From JBGSUZ01 sp043770095 (lineage in GTDB: Bacteria > Bacillota > Clostridia > Peptostreptococcales > Acidaminobacteraceae): a DNA stretch of 64,000 nucleotides. Position 1 is the stretch's first letter. Every line of letters begins with the position of its first letter. Positions 7,433 to 17,900 of the stretch are shown piece after piece. The notes under the pieces were generated by a model. It saw only the letters and a program-made list of their open reading frames with translations. It was not told where the DNA came from and did no database searches. The stretch lies in NCBI GenBank assembly GCA_043770095.1, contig JAYVIR010000026.1, forward strand, positions 44,678-108,677, read 5' to 3'. The position numbers were made by a program, and so were the translations under genes.

Positions 7433-8323
7433 ATGAAAAAGTGCATTCGAAAAGGATTCATCTTGACTTTATCGCTCGTGTTGATTGCAAGTAGCATGAT
7501 GGGCAGCTTTGCAGCTGTGACAACAGATCAGTTGCCATTGTCATCGGCCTTTAAATACTTCGAAAAATTACCAAAGGATCAAGTGAGTCTCTACGTAAAA
7601 GACCTGACATCGGGTAAAAGCTACGGCCTCAATGAAAATTTTATTAACAAAGAAAAGGAAGCGGGCATGATGGGCGCATCTGTCATAAAGCTTCATTTGG
7701 CCTATTATGGCGTCAAAAGTATTGAAAAAGGCACCTATAAATGGGATCAAACCTACAAAGATCCTGTGAGTGGGCGAAAATTTACCATCAGAAATGAAAT
7801 GTCTAAAATGATTACGGTTTCGGACAATGGCTCGTTCAATACATTGCTTCGATTTTTCAAGCCTGAAGCTATTAATGCAGGCTTTGCAGATCTGTTAATG
7901 CCAAATACAAAAGTGCACGCGGAACTAGGTCCTGCAGGCGATGGTTGGTCTGCTGCGAATAACAGAAAGCGCTATGGCACGACAAAGGGCGGTCGGATTA
8001 ACGCTTACGAAACCGCTGTGATGCTTGAGGATATTTTTAAAAATAAAGAAAAGGCAGATATGAAAGTGCTTCACAATTTCATGCTTAAAGTCAGCAATAA
8101 AGATAGAATTCCATCCGCGGTGGGCAAGGCAACTATGGTGGCTCATAAGACGGGAACGATGTCGGATAAAGATGGTGTTTTTGACGATGTAGGTATTGTT
8201 TATGGAAAAAATGGCAATTATATTATCTGTGTACTCGTCCAAAAACAAAAGGCTAGCATCGATAAAGAGACTCGCAAAGCGCTTAAATTGGCATTTGATT
8301 ATATGGAAAAATCCATCCGATGA
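7433..8323 (+). CDS. exported class A beta-lactamase-like serine hydrolase
   Basis: A 296-residue protein with an N-terminal signal peptide ending near SFAAV. All three penicillin-recognising motifs are present in order: SVIK (Ser83-Lys86), SDN (about 130-132) and KTG (about 239-241). This is a class A beta-lactamase fold enzyme, but similarity alone does not prove antibiotic hydrolysis; the surrounding cell-wall genes suit a D,D-peptidase or esterase role. ATG 7433 is preferred over an upstream ATG at 7415 because GGGAG lies just before it and it starts directly at the signal peptide (MKKCIRKGF). Confidence 0.85.
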   Translation: MKKCIRKGFILTLSLVLIASSMMGSFAAVTTDQLPLSSAFKYFEKLPKDQVSLYVKDLTSGKSYGLNENFINKEKEAGMMGASVIKLHLAYYGVKSIEKGTYKWDQTYKDPVSGRKFTIRNEMSKMITVSDNGSFNTLLRFFKPEAINAGFADLLMPNTKVHAELGPAGDGWSAANNRKRYGTTKGGRINAYETAVMLEDIFKNKEKADMKVLHNFMLKVSNKDRIPSAVGKATMVAHKTGTMSDKDGVFDDVGIVYGKNGNYIICVLVQKQKASIDKETRKALKLAFDYMEKSIR

Positions 8324-8391
8324 TTTACGCCGACTAACAGTGGTTTTGCGAGCTAATTTTGCTGCATATATGAATGAAGGGAATGATAACG

Positions 8392-9654
8392 GTGAAACAG
8401 AAAACAATTATACATATTGCGCTCTGCTTATTGGTATTGATGAGTGCGATTGTGCTAAGTGACAGCGCTTTTGCGGCTGAAAACACTTCTAATTACGACA
8501 AGATTCCTTTAAAGGTTTTAACGAGAACGACTACGGGTACTGCAGTCTATTTAAACGAAACGTTTCAGCCTGCTCATGATGGGTTTGTTCTGTTTAAGGC
8601 TTCGGATCTCTTTAAAGAGGCTTTGGACAAACATCAAATCAATTTAAAATCATTTGTAAAAGGCAAGGGCAGTTTTTATGCATTTGATAAAGGCGTGTTC
8701 GCAAATGGAAAACCGCTGATACAATCGGATGGTGAACTTTACTGCATGGTGGCAAATGACTATCAAGGCAGTTTGGGTCAGTTAATTGTACATGATGCTA
8801 AGGGCGTCTTTGTGTATGAGTATTTGCAGCGCATTGGCATAGATGGACACTATTTAATCGAATTGGCAAAAGGGTTGCCTAAATTGAGTGGGTTGGCTTA
8901 TGAAGACAACTTGATTTGGGTGAGTCGACAAAGTCCATATCCTGTAAACAATGTACTCGATTTAGGAAGTCTCGATAAAAATGGCATTCGAAGCACAAAA
9001 GCAATGAATGCTCAAAAAGAGGTTATTGCTCCACTTAAAGCACTTTTTGAGAAAGCAAAATCTTCGGCTCAAATCAACCTGCTTGTGGTAAGCGCGCAAA
9101 GAAGCGTCGCTTTGCAACAAGTGTTATTCACCAATAAAAGCAATACTTTACGCAAGCAAGGGGTCAAAGACCCAGATTCAATCGCACAAAAGAGTGTGAA
9201 TCCACCAGGATTTAGCGAGCATCATACTGGATTTGCGGTGGATGTGCTCTCGACTACCATCACAACTACCCAGGGTTTTTATAATTCAAAGCCTGCCAAT
9301 TGGTTGGAAAAAAATGCGCATTTGTATGGGTTTGTGGTGCGTTATCCAGAAGGGAAGACACCTGTAACGGGCATTATTCATGAACCGTGGCATTTGAGAT
9401 ATGTCGGCAAAACGCTTGCATCTGTTCTGGTACAAGAAAAATTGACCTTAGATGAGTGGATGATTCAGTCGCAAAAAGGGAAAATCTATCAAGATCAAAA
9501 AGGCCAGTGGCACTATTTTTTAGTGTATCCTAAAAAGAATCCAGTCGCGATGTTTTTACAACCAGAGAAGTTTAAATCTGTTGTTAGATATATGATAAAC
9601 GCTGATTTAGAAGGTTTAGACTTTATCCTAAATGTGGAAGAAGGCGCAAAATGA
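8392..9654 (+). CDS. D-alanyl-D-alanine carboxypeptidase, VanY family
   Basis: About 420 residues with a signal peptide ending near SDSAFAAE and a C-terminal zinc D,D-carboxypeptidase domain of the VanY/peptidase M15 family. Key signatures are SAQRSVALQQ, the metal motif SEHHTGFAVD (His278 to Asp284) and HEPWHLRYVG. It should trim D-Ala-D-Ala ends of peptidoglycan outside the membrane. The N-terminal half (about 40-190) is not recognised. GTG 8392 is chosen because AAGGGA precedes it at 9 nt and it begins at the signal peptide. It overlaps the next gene by ATGA, so the two are translationally coupled. Confidence 0.85.
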   Translation: MKQKTIIHIALCLLVLMSAIVLSDSAFAAENTSNYDKIPLKVLTRTTTGTAVYLNETFQPAHDGFVLFKASDLFKEALDKHQINLKSFVKGKGSFYAFDKGVFANGKPLIQSDGELYCMVANDYQGSLGQLIVHDAKGVFVYEYLQRIGIDGHYLIELAKGLPKLSGLAYEDNLIWVSRQSPYPVNNVLDLGSLDKNGIRSTKAMNAQKEVIAPLKALFEKAKSSAQINLLVVSAQRSVALQQVLFTNKSNTLRKQGVKDPDSIAQKSVNPPGFSEHHTGFAVDVLSTTITTTQGFYNSKPANWLEKNAHLYGFVVRYPEGKTPVTGIIHEPWHLRYVGKTLASVLVQEKLTLDEWMIQSQKGKIYQDQKGQWHYFLVYPKKNPVAMFLQPEKFKSVVRYMINADLEGLDFILNVEEGAK

Positions 9655-12155
9655 GCATTATAATAAGAACTAAAAAAGTAGTGGCGTGGACGTTGCTCAT
9701 CGCTATGAGTATGGCGGTTGTGCCAAGTCAGGGGTTTGCAGAAACCACGCTCACATCTCCTTCAAGTATTACAATCGAAGATCAGCAGAAAAAAAGGGTA
9801 GAAGTATTGCCACTTCAAAATGCGGGACAATATATTTTGAAAGATGCCGATCAAAAACTCTACTGGATGGATGCAAATGAACAAGTTTTTAAAATTTGGG
9901 ATGAGCCCATACTAGGACTTCAAATTGTTCAAGGTCAAGTATATTGGCTAAATCAAAAGGATAAAAAACTGTATGAGTGGAATGGGCGTTTGGCATCTGC
10001 AAAGTTGCTTAAACAGTTGCCTGAGCAAACCATTCATTTCTTTGTAGGTGATAAAATAACCTATTCTACTGTAGATGGCATATATGCGATTGATGGTTCA
10101 AATCAACCACAGGTGATCTTTGCAGGAGAAGCGCATCAAATTCAAGTGTTTAATAAAACTATTTACTTTATAAACGGAGCGGGTGGCATTTTTGAAATGA
10201 AAGAGAATTTGCCGGCAAAACTGCTTGCAAGTGGCCCGTATACGCAGTACCAATTGGGATCAGACGCCATGTTTGCTTTTAATCAAGCCACTGGGAAATT
10301 GGACAAAATTTCACTGGCAGATGGGAAGACGACAACCATTTATCATAGTGGCATACGATTCTTTGACATCGACCAAGATCATATTTACTTCATATTAGAC
10401 AACAATACGGAAGCTTTAAACCTGATACAAAAAGATTTAAAAGGGTCATATACATTTGTTCAAATTGATAAATTAATGGACATCAATGTCTCACAAGGCC
10501 AAGTAACCTTACTGACTCAAAGCGGACATTTTATTGAGGGTAAAGCTGATTTAGGTGGGCTGCTTGTAAAGGAAAGTCTAAAAAGCAGAAAACTTCTTAT
10601 TTCTGGCGTATTTGAAGAAACGGTCAAAGAGCCTCCTGTAATAGTGCCGCCAGTCGCACCTATAACACCACCAGTCGTTACACCAGTAACGCCGCCAGTC
10701 GTTACACCGGTAACGCCGCCAGTCGTTACGCCAGTAGTGCCAACCAAACCAAGCGCGCTTCTTTGGAATTTTGGCGATAAATATACCGATATTGAAGGCG
10801 TTTTGACGTTCAGAGGTGGCAATTACAGACAAAATGCGGCTTACGGCAACGTGAAAACACCTATCACGGGGATTCAAAAAATGTGGCAGGCCAGTATTCC
10901 TTCAACAGGCTCTATGTGGGGCGGCGGAAGTGGTTGGACGGGTCAGCCGTTGCTAATTAAGTGGCCAAGAGACACGAAGAAATTCATGAACATTTCTCAA
11001 AACTATAGAAATGATGATTCTTTTGTAGAAGTCATTCAAGCATCGCTTAATGGAACGGTCAACTTTTTTGATTTAAAAACAGGCAAGCGGACAAGACCGG
11101 TGATTAAAATTGGCAACTCCATTAAAGGAACGCCTTCTTTAGACAGCACAGGGCTTCCAATCCTCTATGTAGGCGATGGCATCAAAGAAAGTGATCGCAT
11201 CGGCTTTAGACTCTTCAACTTAATCAATCAAAAGGAAATTCATTTTGAAAATGGATTCAATTCAAAAGCGCCTAGACGTTGGCCTGCCTTTGATGGTTCG
11301 GCCTTGTTTACGCCAGATGGTAAATGCCTGTTGGCGGGCGGAGAGAACGGGTTGCTGTATCAAATGAAATTGAACGCCGTGTTTAACGCAAAAAATGGTG
11401 CTTTAAGCATTGCGCCTAAAGTTACGACCGTAAGTTCTGCGTACAGCAAAGGGAAATATGTTGCTCAACCAAGACTTGGCATGGAAAATTCTGCGGCTGC
11501 TTATAAAGACTTGCTCTTTATCTCAGACAACAGCGGCTATATTAGATGTTATAATTCCAAAATGACTGAAGTGTGGCGGTATAAGAATTTAGATGACACG
11601 GATGCCAGTATTGGTATAGAAGTAGAAAATGGAAGACCAATGCTTTATAGTGGATGTGAAGTCGATCATCAAGGCAAAGAAGGTAATTCAAGAATTATCA
11701 AATTGGATGGACTGACAGGGAAAGTTGTTTGGTCTAGAACCTTTAAATGCTATTCACTCTTTGGAGAAAGCCCATCAAACGGTGGCATGGTTTCTTCACC
11801 AATTGTCGGCAAAGGCCAAATGTCGGATCGTATAGTTCTTACGCTGTGCAGAACGCCAAAGCTTACATCTGGGCTCATGATGGCACTTGATAAAAAAACA
11901 GGCAAGACGATTTGGCAATACCAAATGCCAACATATGCATGGCCTTCTCCTGTTGCGGTGTACGATGAACACGGTAAGGCGTATATTTTCCAAAATGATC
12001 GACTTGGGAACCTCAGAATTGTAGATGGCGCTAGTGGGAAACTTATTTCGGCTCAAAAGATAGACAGCTATCTTGAGGCATCACCAGTGGTATATAACAA
12101 TTTGATGGTCTTTACATCTCGTACAGGAAAAATGTATTGTTTTAAATTGATTTAA
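9651..12155 (+). CDS. secreted double beta-propeller protein with proline-rich hinge
   Basis: An 834-residue exported protein with a signal peptide of about 30 residues. Residues about 55-315 are repeated beta-strand units of the DUF5050 or low-complexity propeller kind (IYFINGAGGIFEMK, IYFILDNN). A Pro/Val/Thr hinge at about 330-365 holds octapeptide repeats PVVTPVTP. The C-terminal part (370-834) is a PQQ-like or quinoprotein-type beta-propeller, with repeats such as KTGKTIWQYQMP and NSGYIRCYNSKMTEVWRY. No catalytic PQQ-dehydrogenase residues could be assigned, so a scaffold or binding role is more likely. Its start overlaps the stop of the VanY-type gene. Confidence 0.75.
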   Translation: MSIIIRTKKVVAWTLLIAMSMAVVPSQGFAETTLTSPSSITIEDQQKKRVEVLPLQNAGQYILKDADQKLYWMDANEQVFKIWDEPILGLQIVQGQVYWLNQKDKKLYEWNGRLASAKLLKQLPEQTIHFFVGDKITYSTVDGIYAIDGSNQPQVIFAGEAHQIQVFNKTIYFINGAGGIFEMKENLPAKLLASGPYTQYQLGSDAMFAFNQATGKLDKISLADGKTTTIYHSGIRFFDIDQDHIYFILDNNTEALNLIQKDLKGSYTFVQIDKLMDINVSQGQVTLLTQSGHFIEGKADLGGLLVKESLKSRKLLISGVFEETVKEPPVIVPPVAPITPPVVTPVTPPVVTPVTPPVVTPVVPTKPSALLWNFGDKYTDIEGVLTFRGGNYRQNAAYGNVKTPITGIQKMWQASIPSTGSMWGGGSGWTGQPLLIKWPRDTKKFMNISQNYRNDDSFVEVIQASLNGTVNFFDLKTGKRTRPVIKIGNSIKGTPSLDSTGLPILYVGDGIKESDRIGFRLFNLINQKEIHFENGFNSKAPRRWPAFDGSALFTPDGKCLLAGGENGLLYQMKLNAVFNAKNGALSIAPKVTTVSSAYSKGKYVAQPRLGMENSAAAYKDLLFISDNSGYIRCYNSKMTEVWRYKNLDDTDASIGIEVENGRPMLYSGCEVDHQGKEGNSRIIKLDGLTGKVVWSRTFKCYSLFGESPSNGGMVSSPIVGKGQMSDRIVLTLCRTPKLTSGLMMALDKKTGKTIWQYQMPTYAWPSPVAVYDEHGKAYIFQNDRLGNLRIVDGASGKLISAQKIDSYLEASPVVYNNLMVFTSRTGKMYCFKLI
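10671..10741 (+). repeat. 24-bp coding tandem repeat (x3)
   Basis: Three near-identical 24-bp units (10671-10694, 10695-10718, 10719-10741) beginning CCAGTCGTTACACC encode the PVVTPVTP hinge. Such repeats can change copy number by slippage. Confidence 0.9.
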
Positions 12156-12285
12156 CGTATGGGTTACGTTTACTTGATTCAACTGGAAAAAAGGTAACGT
12201 TAAAAAAGTAACGTTAAAAAAGAGGACAATAATAAACAAAGTATGATATACTCTATTAAGTAATATTACTGTAACATTACTGTAA
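12154..12285. promoter_or_regulatory. repeat-rich promoter region of the LysM-M23 gene
   Basis: The 214-nt gap holds AACGTA/TTACGTT as an inverted repeat (12154-12170), two perfect 14-bp tandem copies of GTAACGTTAAAAAA (12194-12221), an extended -10 TGATATACT (12244-12252) and a 10-bp direct repeat ATTACTGTAA (12265-12274 and 12276-12285) near the transcription start. The pattern suggests operator sites both upstream and at the start of transcription. The binding protein is unknown. Confidence 0.55.
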
Positions 12286-12369
12286 TGTTTCAAAGTGATT
12301 TCTTAATGAAGACATTCGAGCGTTTCCATTGCACAATGCTTCAAAGACACTAAAAATAGGAGAACAACT

Positions 12370-13731
12370 ATGTATTTTGGAGCTCAGCAGAAAATGAAAA
12401 CGCAGAAAGCGATCAAGTCATTTTTCCAAAAAGCAACAAGAGATCATAAATATATATCATCTTTGTCAGTCGCAACTCTTGTACTTGTTACATCGGGAAT
12501 AATCGTTTTTAGTAAAATACCAGGACTTGAAGTAGAACAAACGGTTGTCGGATTAGACCAGTCTCAGTGGGTATTAAGCCAAGAAAACATGCACGCTGTA
12601 CCAAGTGAGTCAATCATTGCAAATGTGAAGAATGATTCAGGACTTAAGCCGTTTAGCCTTGAAACTGCAATTGAAGATGTGGCAACCTATGCACAGGTGG
12701 CGCTTAATGGTTACACCATTAGCATAGATCACCGAGAAATTGGTTTTTTTAAAAGTGAAATGGACACTCAAAAGGTGCTTGAAAGTTTCAAAACGCCTTA
12801 TGTCAAACCAAGTGTGACGGATATTTACTTTAAAGAGCAAGTGGAGAGTAAGTTTTTAAGAAGACTGGCGATTAACTTCTCGGGGTACTCGGATCAAGCA
12901 AGTGCCATTAACTACTTAAAAAAAGGTTCAGAGGTAATAAAAACGCATAAAGTACTTGAAGGTGAAAGTTTCTGGGCAATTGCAGAGGCAAATCAAATCT
13001 CAGTCGATAAGTTGATCAGTGCTAACCCTAATTTGGTGCCAGAACGTATCAAAGCAGGAGATGTTCTCAATTTAGTCGCACCAAAATCATTTTTAACGGT
13101 TTGCACAGTGGAACAACTCAAATATACGGAGAACATTCCGTTTGATATTCGTTTTAAAGACGATTCGAAAATGTTTAAAGGTCAAACGAAAGTTGTTGTT
13201 GCAGGTGTTACAGGAACAAAAGCCATTGAAGTAAAATTGATTAGCGAAAATGGGAAATTGCTTAATAAGCAAATACTCAATGAGAAAGTTGTCGCTCAGG
13301 CGTCAACTCAATTTGTAAATAAAGGCATCAAAGCATTACCTTCTACAGCACCAACAGGTAAATTCGCAAAACCTTTCAGCCGTGGCGCATTTTCATCTCC
13401 ATTTGGAAGAAGATGGGGCAGAATGCATAAAGGTGTTGACTTCAACATGCCAACGGGTTCAAATATTTTTGCTGCCGATGGCGGTAAAATTGAAAAAATA
13501 AGCTTTGAGAAAGATGGATATGGACTTCATGTCATTGTCAACCATGGCAATGGTTATAAAACCGTCTATGCCCACACAAGCAAGATTCTTGTGAAGGTAG
13601 GCGACAAAGTGTCCAAAGGACAGCAAATTGCTTTAAGCGGCAGTACCGGCAGAAGCTATAGCCCGCATTTGCACTTTGAAGTTTATAAAAATGGGACGCC
13701 TGTTAACCCACTTGGCTATATCAGCAAATAA
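12370..13731 (+). CDS. LysM-G5-M23 peptidoglycan endopeptidase
   Basis: 453 residues. An N-terminal membrane anchor (about 38-58) is followed by a poorly recognised region, a LysM domain (about 193-238, KVLEGESFWAIAEANQISVD), a G5 domain (about 240-320) and a C-terminal M23 (LytM-type) zinc metalloendopeptidase (about 335-453). M23 motifs are MHKGVDFNMP and HLHFEVYKNG, and the metal ligands are intact. It should cut peptidoglycan cross-bridges or stem peptides outside the cell. AGGAGAAC precedes ATG 12370. It ends the envelope-protein block and has its own promoter region. Confidence 0.9.
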   Translation: MYFGAQQKMKTQKAIKSFFQKATRDHKYISSLSVATLVLVTSGIIVFSKIPGLEVEQTVVGLDQSQWVLSQENMHAVPSESIIANVKNDSGLKPFSLETAIEDVATYAQVALNGYTISIDHREIGFFKSEMDTQKVLESFKTPYVKPSVTDIYFKEQVESKFLRRLAINFSGYSDQASAINYLKKGSEVIKTHKVLEGESFWAIAEANQISVDKLISANPNLVPERIKAGDVLNLVAPKSFLTVCTVEQLKYTENIPFDIRFKDDSKMFKGQTKVVVAGVTGTKAIEVKLISENGKLLNKQILNEKVVAQASTQFVNKGIKALPSTAPTGKFAKPFSRGAFSSPFGRRWGRMHKGVDFNMPTGSNIFAADGGKIEKISFEKDGYGLHVIVNHGNGYKTVYAHTSKILVKVGDKVSKGQQIALSGSTGRSYSPHLHFEVYKNGTPVNPLGYISK

Positions 13732-13768
13732 TGCGTGCGCCAATAAAGGGTAAATCAAATAGAAAGTT

Positions 13769-13806
13769 AGACCTCTTACAACTGTTAAAAGTAAGAGGTC
13801 TTTTTT
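13769..13806 (+). terminator. terminator after M23 peptidase gene
   Basis: AGACCTCTTAC (13769-13779) pairs perfectly with GTAAGAGGTCT (13791-13801), then six Ts. Confidence 0.9.
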
Positions 13807-13829
13807 ATTGTGTTTTTATTAGCGACAAC

Positions 13830-13850
13830 AGTTGAATTAAAGACTCAACT
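13830..13850. repeat. AGTTGA-N9-TCAACT inverted repeat, copy 1
   Basis: AGTTGA and TCAACT are separated by exactly 9 nt in the gap between convergent genes. The same arrangement occurs near 42004 and 50970. Confidence 0.6.
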
Positions 13851-13875
13851 CTTAATAGAAGCTATTTTAACGGCG

Positions 13876-14793
13876 TTAGTCATTAGAACCTGTGCTGTAA
13901 AATAACCGAAGCGCCTCTATCGCTGAAGCGGTCGCAGGGGTTAGCGGCATTTGCGAATGCTTGACGATATAAACGGACGTGGTCGGGATTTTCTCAGGTA
14001 TGGGGATGACCTTGAGGTTTTGGTCAGCCCATTTACTCAGCGCCATCTTAGGCACAAACCCTACCCCAATGCCAATGCTCGCCATTTCTAAGATTAGTTC
14101 CACGCTGCCCCCTTCAAACTCGGGCAGCCAAGGGACTTTTTTTTCTGCCAAAAATCGATCGAGCAGCCTGCGCGTGGTCGATTTTGGTTCTAAGGTGATG
14201 AGGGTGCAACGGCTGAGTTTTTTGAGCGTAACCTTCTCACGCTTAAGTCCATATGCTTCTAGCACAGCATCCGTTGCCACGAAGACATTCTCGGTTTCCG
14301 TTAGGGGATAGACGGTTAGGCGCTGAGTCTCGAGTGTTGCCTCGTAGTTTACCACGGCAAAATCAATCTCGCCCTTTTGAACAAGCTCAGAAGAAATGGG
14401 CGATGGGCGGTTGTTGATGGTAATGCGAATGAGTGGGTGTTTTTCATGGAAGCTTTTGATATAGGGCAGCAGTAAAAATCGGCTGATGGTGTCGCTCGCA
14501 CCGAGGCGTATACTGCCAGAGTGGAGCTGGTTCATGTCTCTGAGAGTCGCTGCGCCTTTGTCTAGCAGTCGGATGGCGGGTTCAACGTGCTCAAGCAGAA
14601 TTTCACCCTCTCTGGTGAGCTTGACCCGTCGTCCGTCTTTATAGAAAAGTTTGACTTCTAAAGCGTCTTCGAGTAGACGGATGGTTTGACTCACGGCAGA
14701 TTGGGTAACGAATAACTCAGCGGCTGCTTTTGTATAACTTAAATGAATGGCCGCGGCGTAGAATACTTTGTACCACTCATATTGCAAATTCAT
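13876..14793 (-). CDS. LysR-family transcriptional regulator
   Basis: 305 residues. An N-terminal winged HTH (about 1-60, with AAELFVTQSAVSQTIRLLED) is followed by a LysR substrate-binding domain with two alpha/beta lobes (about 90-295). It lies divergently from purL, with 107 nt between the two starts, so it probably binds that region and may regulate itself. Purine synthesis is not a typical LysR target, so a link to purL is only positional. AAGGAG precedes its ATG on the minus strand. The effector is unknown. Confidence 0.9.
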   Translation of the reverse strand: MNLQYEWYKVFYAAAIHLSYTKAAAELFVTQSAVSQTIRLLEDALEVKLFYKDGRRVKLTREGEILLEHVEPAIRLLDKGAATLRDMNQLHSGSIRLGASDTISRFLLLPYIKSFHEKHPLIRITINNRPSPISSELVQKGEIDFAVVNYEATLETQRLTVYPLTETENVFVATDAVLEAYGLKREKVTLKKLSRCTLITLEPKSTTRRLLDRFLAEKKVPWLPEFEGGSVELILEMASIGIGVGFVPKMALSKWADQNLKVIPIPEKIPTTSVYIVKHSQMPLTPATASAIEALRLFYSTGSND

Positions 14794-14900
14794 ACATTAG
14801 TTCTCCTTATAGAATACATTAGAATGATTAATTATGATTATATAAGAACGGGTGTTAAAATGATAGTAGGAAATCACAAAATGATGGAGGTAAGGGAATC

Positions 14901-17900
14901 ATGGTGAAAAGAATATTGGTGACAAAGCGTCCTGAGCTCGATGTAGAAGGGACTTCACTTTACAAGCAAATACGTGAATTTTTACAAATAGACAGCATTG
15001 AAAAAGTGACCGTTTATAACGGCTACGACGTAGAAGGATTAAATGACTTAGAAATTGATAAGGCAATCGAATGTGTCTTCTCAGAGCCAAATGCAGATTT
15101 TGTGTCAGAGCAAATTACACTTGAAGCAGGAGAGCAGGTTGTCTTTTTCAAACTCCTTCCGGGTCAATATGACCAAAGAGCGGATTCGGCAAAGCAGTGC
15201 ATCGCCATTCTTGGACTTGGTCAAAATGTTGGACTTCAGTGTTTTAGAGCGGTTGTGTTAAAAGGAAATCCTACGCCAGAAGCGTTAAACAGCATTAAAA
15301 AGTTCTTGATCAACCCAGTGGAAGCGCTCGAAATTCCTGCTCAGGCACCTCTTTCAACGGCGGTTATTTTGCCAGTTCCAAGTGACATCCATCGCTACGA
15401 CGGCTTCAATCAAATGGACGAAGCGGCGCTGGAAGCTTTCATCAAAGGGGAAGGCCTTGCAATGAACGCAGAAGACTTAAAAATGGTTCAAGCGTATTTC
15501 CAATCAGAAAAAAGAGAACCTTCAAATACAGAGATCAAAGTACTGGACACTTATTGGTCGGATCATTGCCGTCACACGACTTTCACAACCGAGATTACTG
15601 AGGTGACGTATGGTGAAACGGGTGAAACTTCTGCCTATAGCGCGCTTCTTGCAAAAGCAGAAAAAGAATACCATGACATGCGCCAGTTGGTTTACGGTGA
15701 GCGTGCGAAGACTAGACCAGTTACTTTAATGGATCTTGCCACCATCAACGCAAAGTATTTAAAGAAGCAAGGTAAACTCTCAGACGTGTTGGAATCTGAA
15801 GAAATCAATGCGGCGACCTTTGAAACTGAGGTTACTTTTGAAGACGGCAGCAAAGCGCCTTACTGGATCTTGTTCAAAAATGAAACGCACAACCATCCAA
15901 CGGAAATTGAGCCTTTCGGCGGTGCGGCGACGTGTCTTGGCGGTGCGATTAGAGACCCACTTTCAGGCAGAGCACTGGTTTACCAAGGGATGCGTATTAC
16001 AGGCGCAGCGGATCCGAGAGCTTCTTTGGAAGAAACTTTGGCTGGAAAATTGCCGCAGCGTGTCATTACGAGAGGCGCGGCAAAAGGCTTTAGCAGTTAC
16101 GGCAATCAGATCGGCCTTGCAACGGGCTTGGTTAGAGAATATTACCACGACGGTTTCCTCGCTAAGCGCATGGAAGTCGGCGCAGTGGTTGGCGCAGTTC
16201 CGAAAGATCAAGTGCGCAGAGAAAGTCCGGTTTCAGGCGATGTCATTCTTCTCATCGGCGGAAAAACAGGCATTGACGGCTGCGGCGGTGCAACAGGTTC
16301 ATCGAAAGAACATGATGAAGCGTCACTTGCTACTTGCGCATCAGAAGTGCAAAGAGGCAATGCGCCTGAAGAGCGAAAACTTCAAAGACTCTACAGCAGA
16401 GCAGACTTTGCGGCTCTTGTGAAAAAGTCCAACGACTTTGGTGCAGGTGGCGTATCGGTTGCTGTTGGAGAACTTGCAGACAGCTTGATCATCAATTTAG
16501 ACGCAGTCAGATCAAAATATGAAGGCCTTGATGGCACTCAGCTTGCCATTTCAGAGAGCCAAGAGAGAATGGCAGTCGTGGTGTCTCCAAAAGATGCGGC
16601 GGCGGTAATCGCTTTATCGGCTTCAGAAAACTTGGAAGCTTATCAAGTGGCAGAAGTGACGGACAGTGGCTATTTGACAATGACTTGGAAAGGCGACACC
16701 ATTCTTCATTTAAAGAGAGCCTTTGTGGAAACCAATGGTGCAAAGCGTGAGCAAAGCGTTGTGGTTAAAACCGAGACGCCAGATGTGGACGCTGCCCTTA
16801 AAAATACGTTAAAAGAGAAAAAATCCTTAAAAGCAGTGGTAGACAATTTGGCTCAGAGCCTTAACTTCTGTTCGCAAGAAGGTTTGGTTGAAATGTTCGA
16901 CAACAGCGTGGGTGCACTTTCAGTACACATGCCATTTGGCGGCAGAAGACAAAAGACGCCAACGCAGGCAATGGTCAGCAGAATTCCTGCCTATGAAGTA
17001 CACGGCAAAAATGTTACGACGGCAACGGTTATGGCAGCCGGATATGACCCAGAAGTTCTCAGCGCAGACCCATTCAGCGGCGGCGCAAAATGCACCGTAG
17101 AAGCCTTGGCAAAAGTGATTGCTGTCGGTGGCGAGCTTGGCAAGGTGAAATTCTCTATGCAAGAGTATTTTGAGAAACTCGCAGACGATCCTAAAAAATG
17201 GGGCAACCCTTACAAAGCTCTTCTTGGAAGCGCTTATGCCTTAAAAGGACTTGAACTATGTGCCATTGGTGGTAAAGATTCCATGTCAGGGACGTTCAAA
17301 GAAAAAACAGTGCCGCCCACTTTGATTGCGTTTGCGGCAACGGTAGCTGAATCGGAACATGTGGTTTCGCCAGAATTCAAGGCTGAAAATGAAGCTCTTT
17401 ATTTAATCGATGTCGACAAAGACGCTTTTGGCATTCCAAACTTTGAAAATTTGAAAACGGTGTATGCGCTCTACGGCAAACTCATCGCGGCAGATGTCAT
17501 CGGTTCGGCAATGGCGCTTGAACAAGGCGGCCTCCTTGGCGCACTCATCAAAATGAGCTTTGGCAATCAAATTGGTGTCCAAATGGCACCAGGCTTTGCT
17601 CTAATGACAAACGAATGGCTGCAGGCACGTTATGGTGCCCTTGTGTTTACCATCAAAACAGAAACATCGATTAGCCCTGAGGCACAAGCCTTGGTCAGTG
17701 AAACTTTAGGCTTATTAATAGATATGGGACTTGCAAACAAATTTGGTAAGACGATAGCGACTTGGAGCCTTGAGACTGGAAAAGAGTCCATTGCTTTAGG
17801 CGATGTAGAGAAAATATGGGAAGCACCGCTTTCTGAAATATTCCCAAGAGTCAAAGACGCTACAGGTGAAGCGCTCGTTAGCGGACTTGTTGGAACGTAT

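Noticed and set aside
10671..10741. Short regular repeats that could suggest a CRISPR array
   Set aside because: The units are contiguous without spacers and encode an in-frame Pro/Val/Thr hinge.
10517..10877. Two minus-strand open frames rich in Gly/Thr and Trp/Arg
   Set aside because: They are shadows of the 24-bp coding repeats in the propeller gene and have no ribosome binding site or plausible composition.
14794..14900. Purine riboswitch or PurR box upstream of purL
   Set aside because: No conserved purine-aptamer loops, and the only CG-rich motif (GAACGGG) has the wrong core for a PurBox.
16507..16743. Minus-strand open frames within purL and other pur genes
   Set aside because: They overlap well-supported enzyme genes and show no start signals or recognisable domains.
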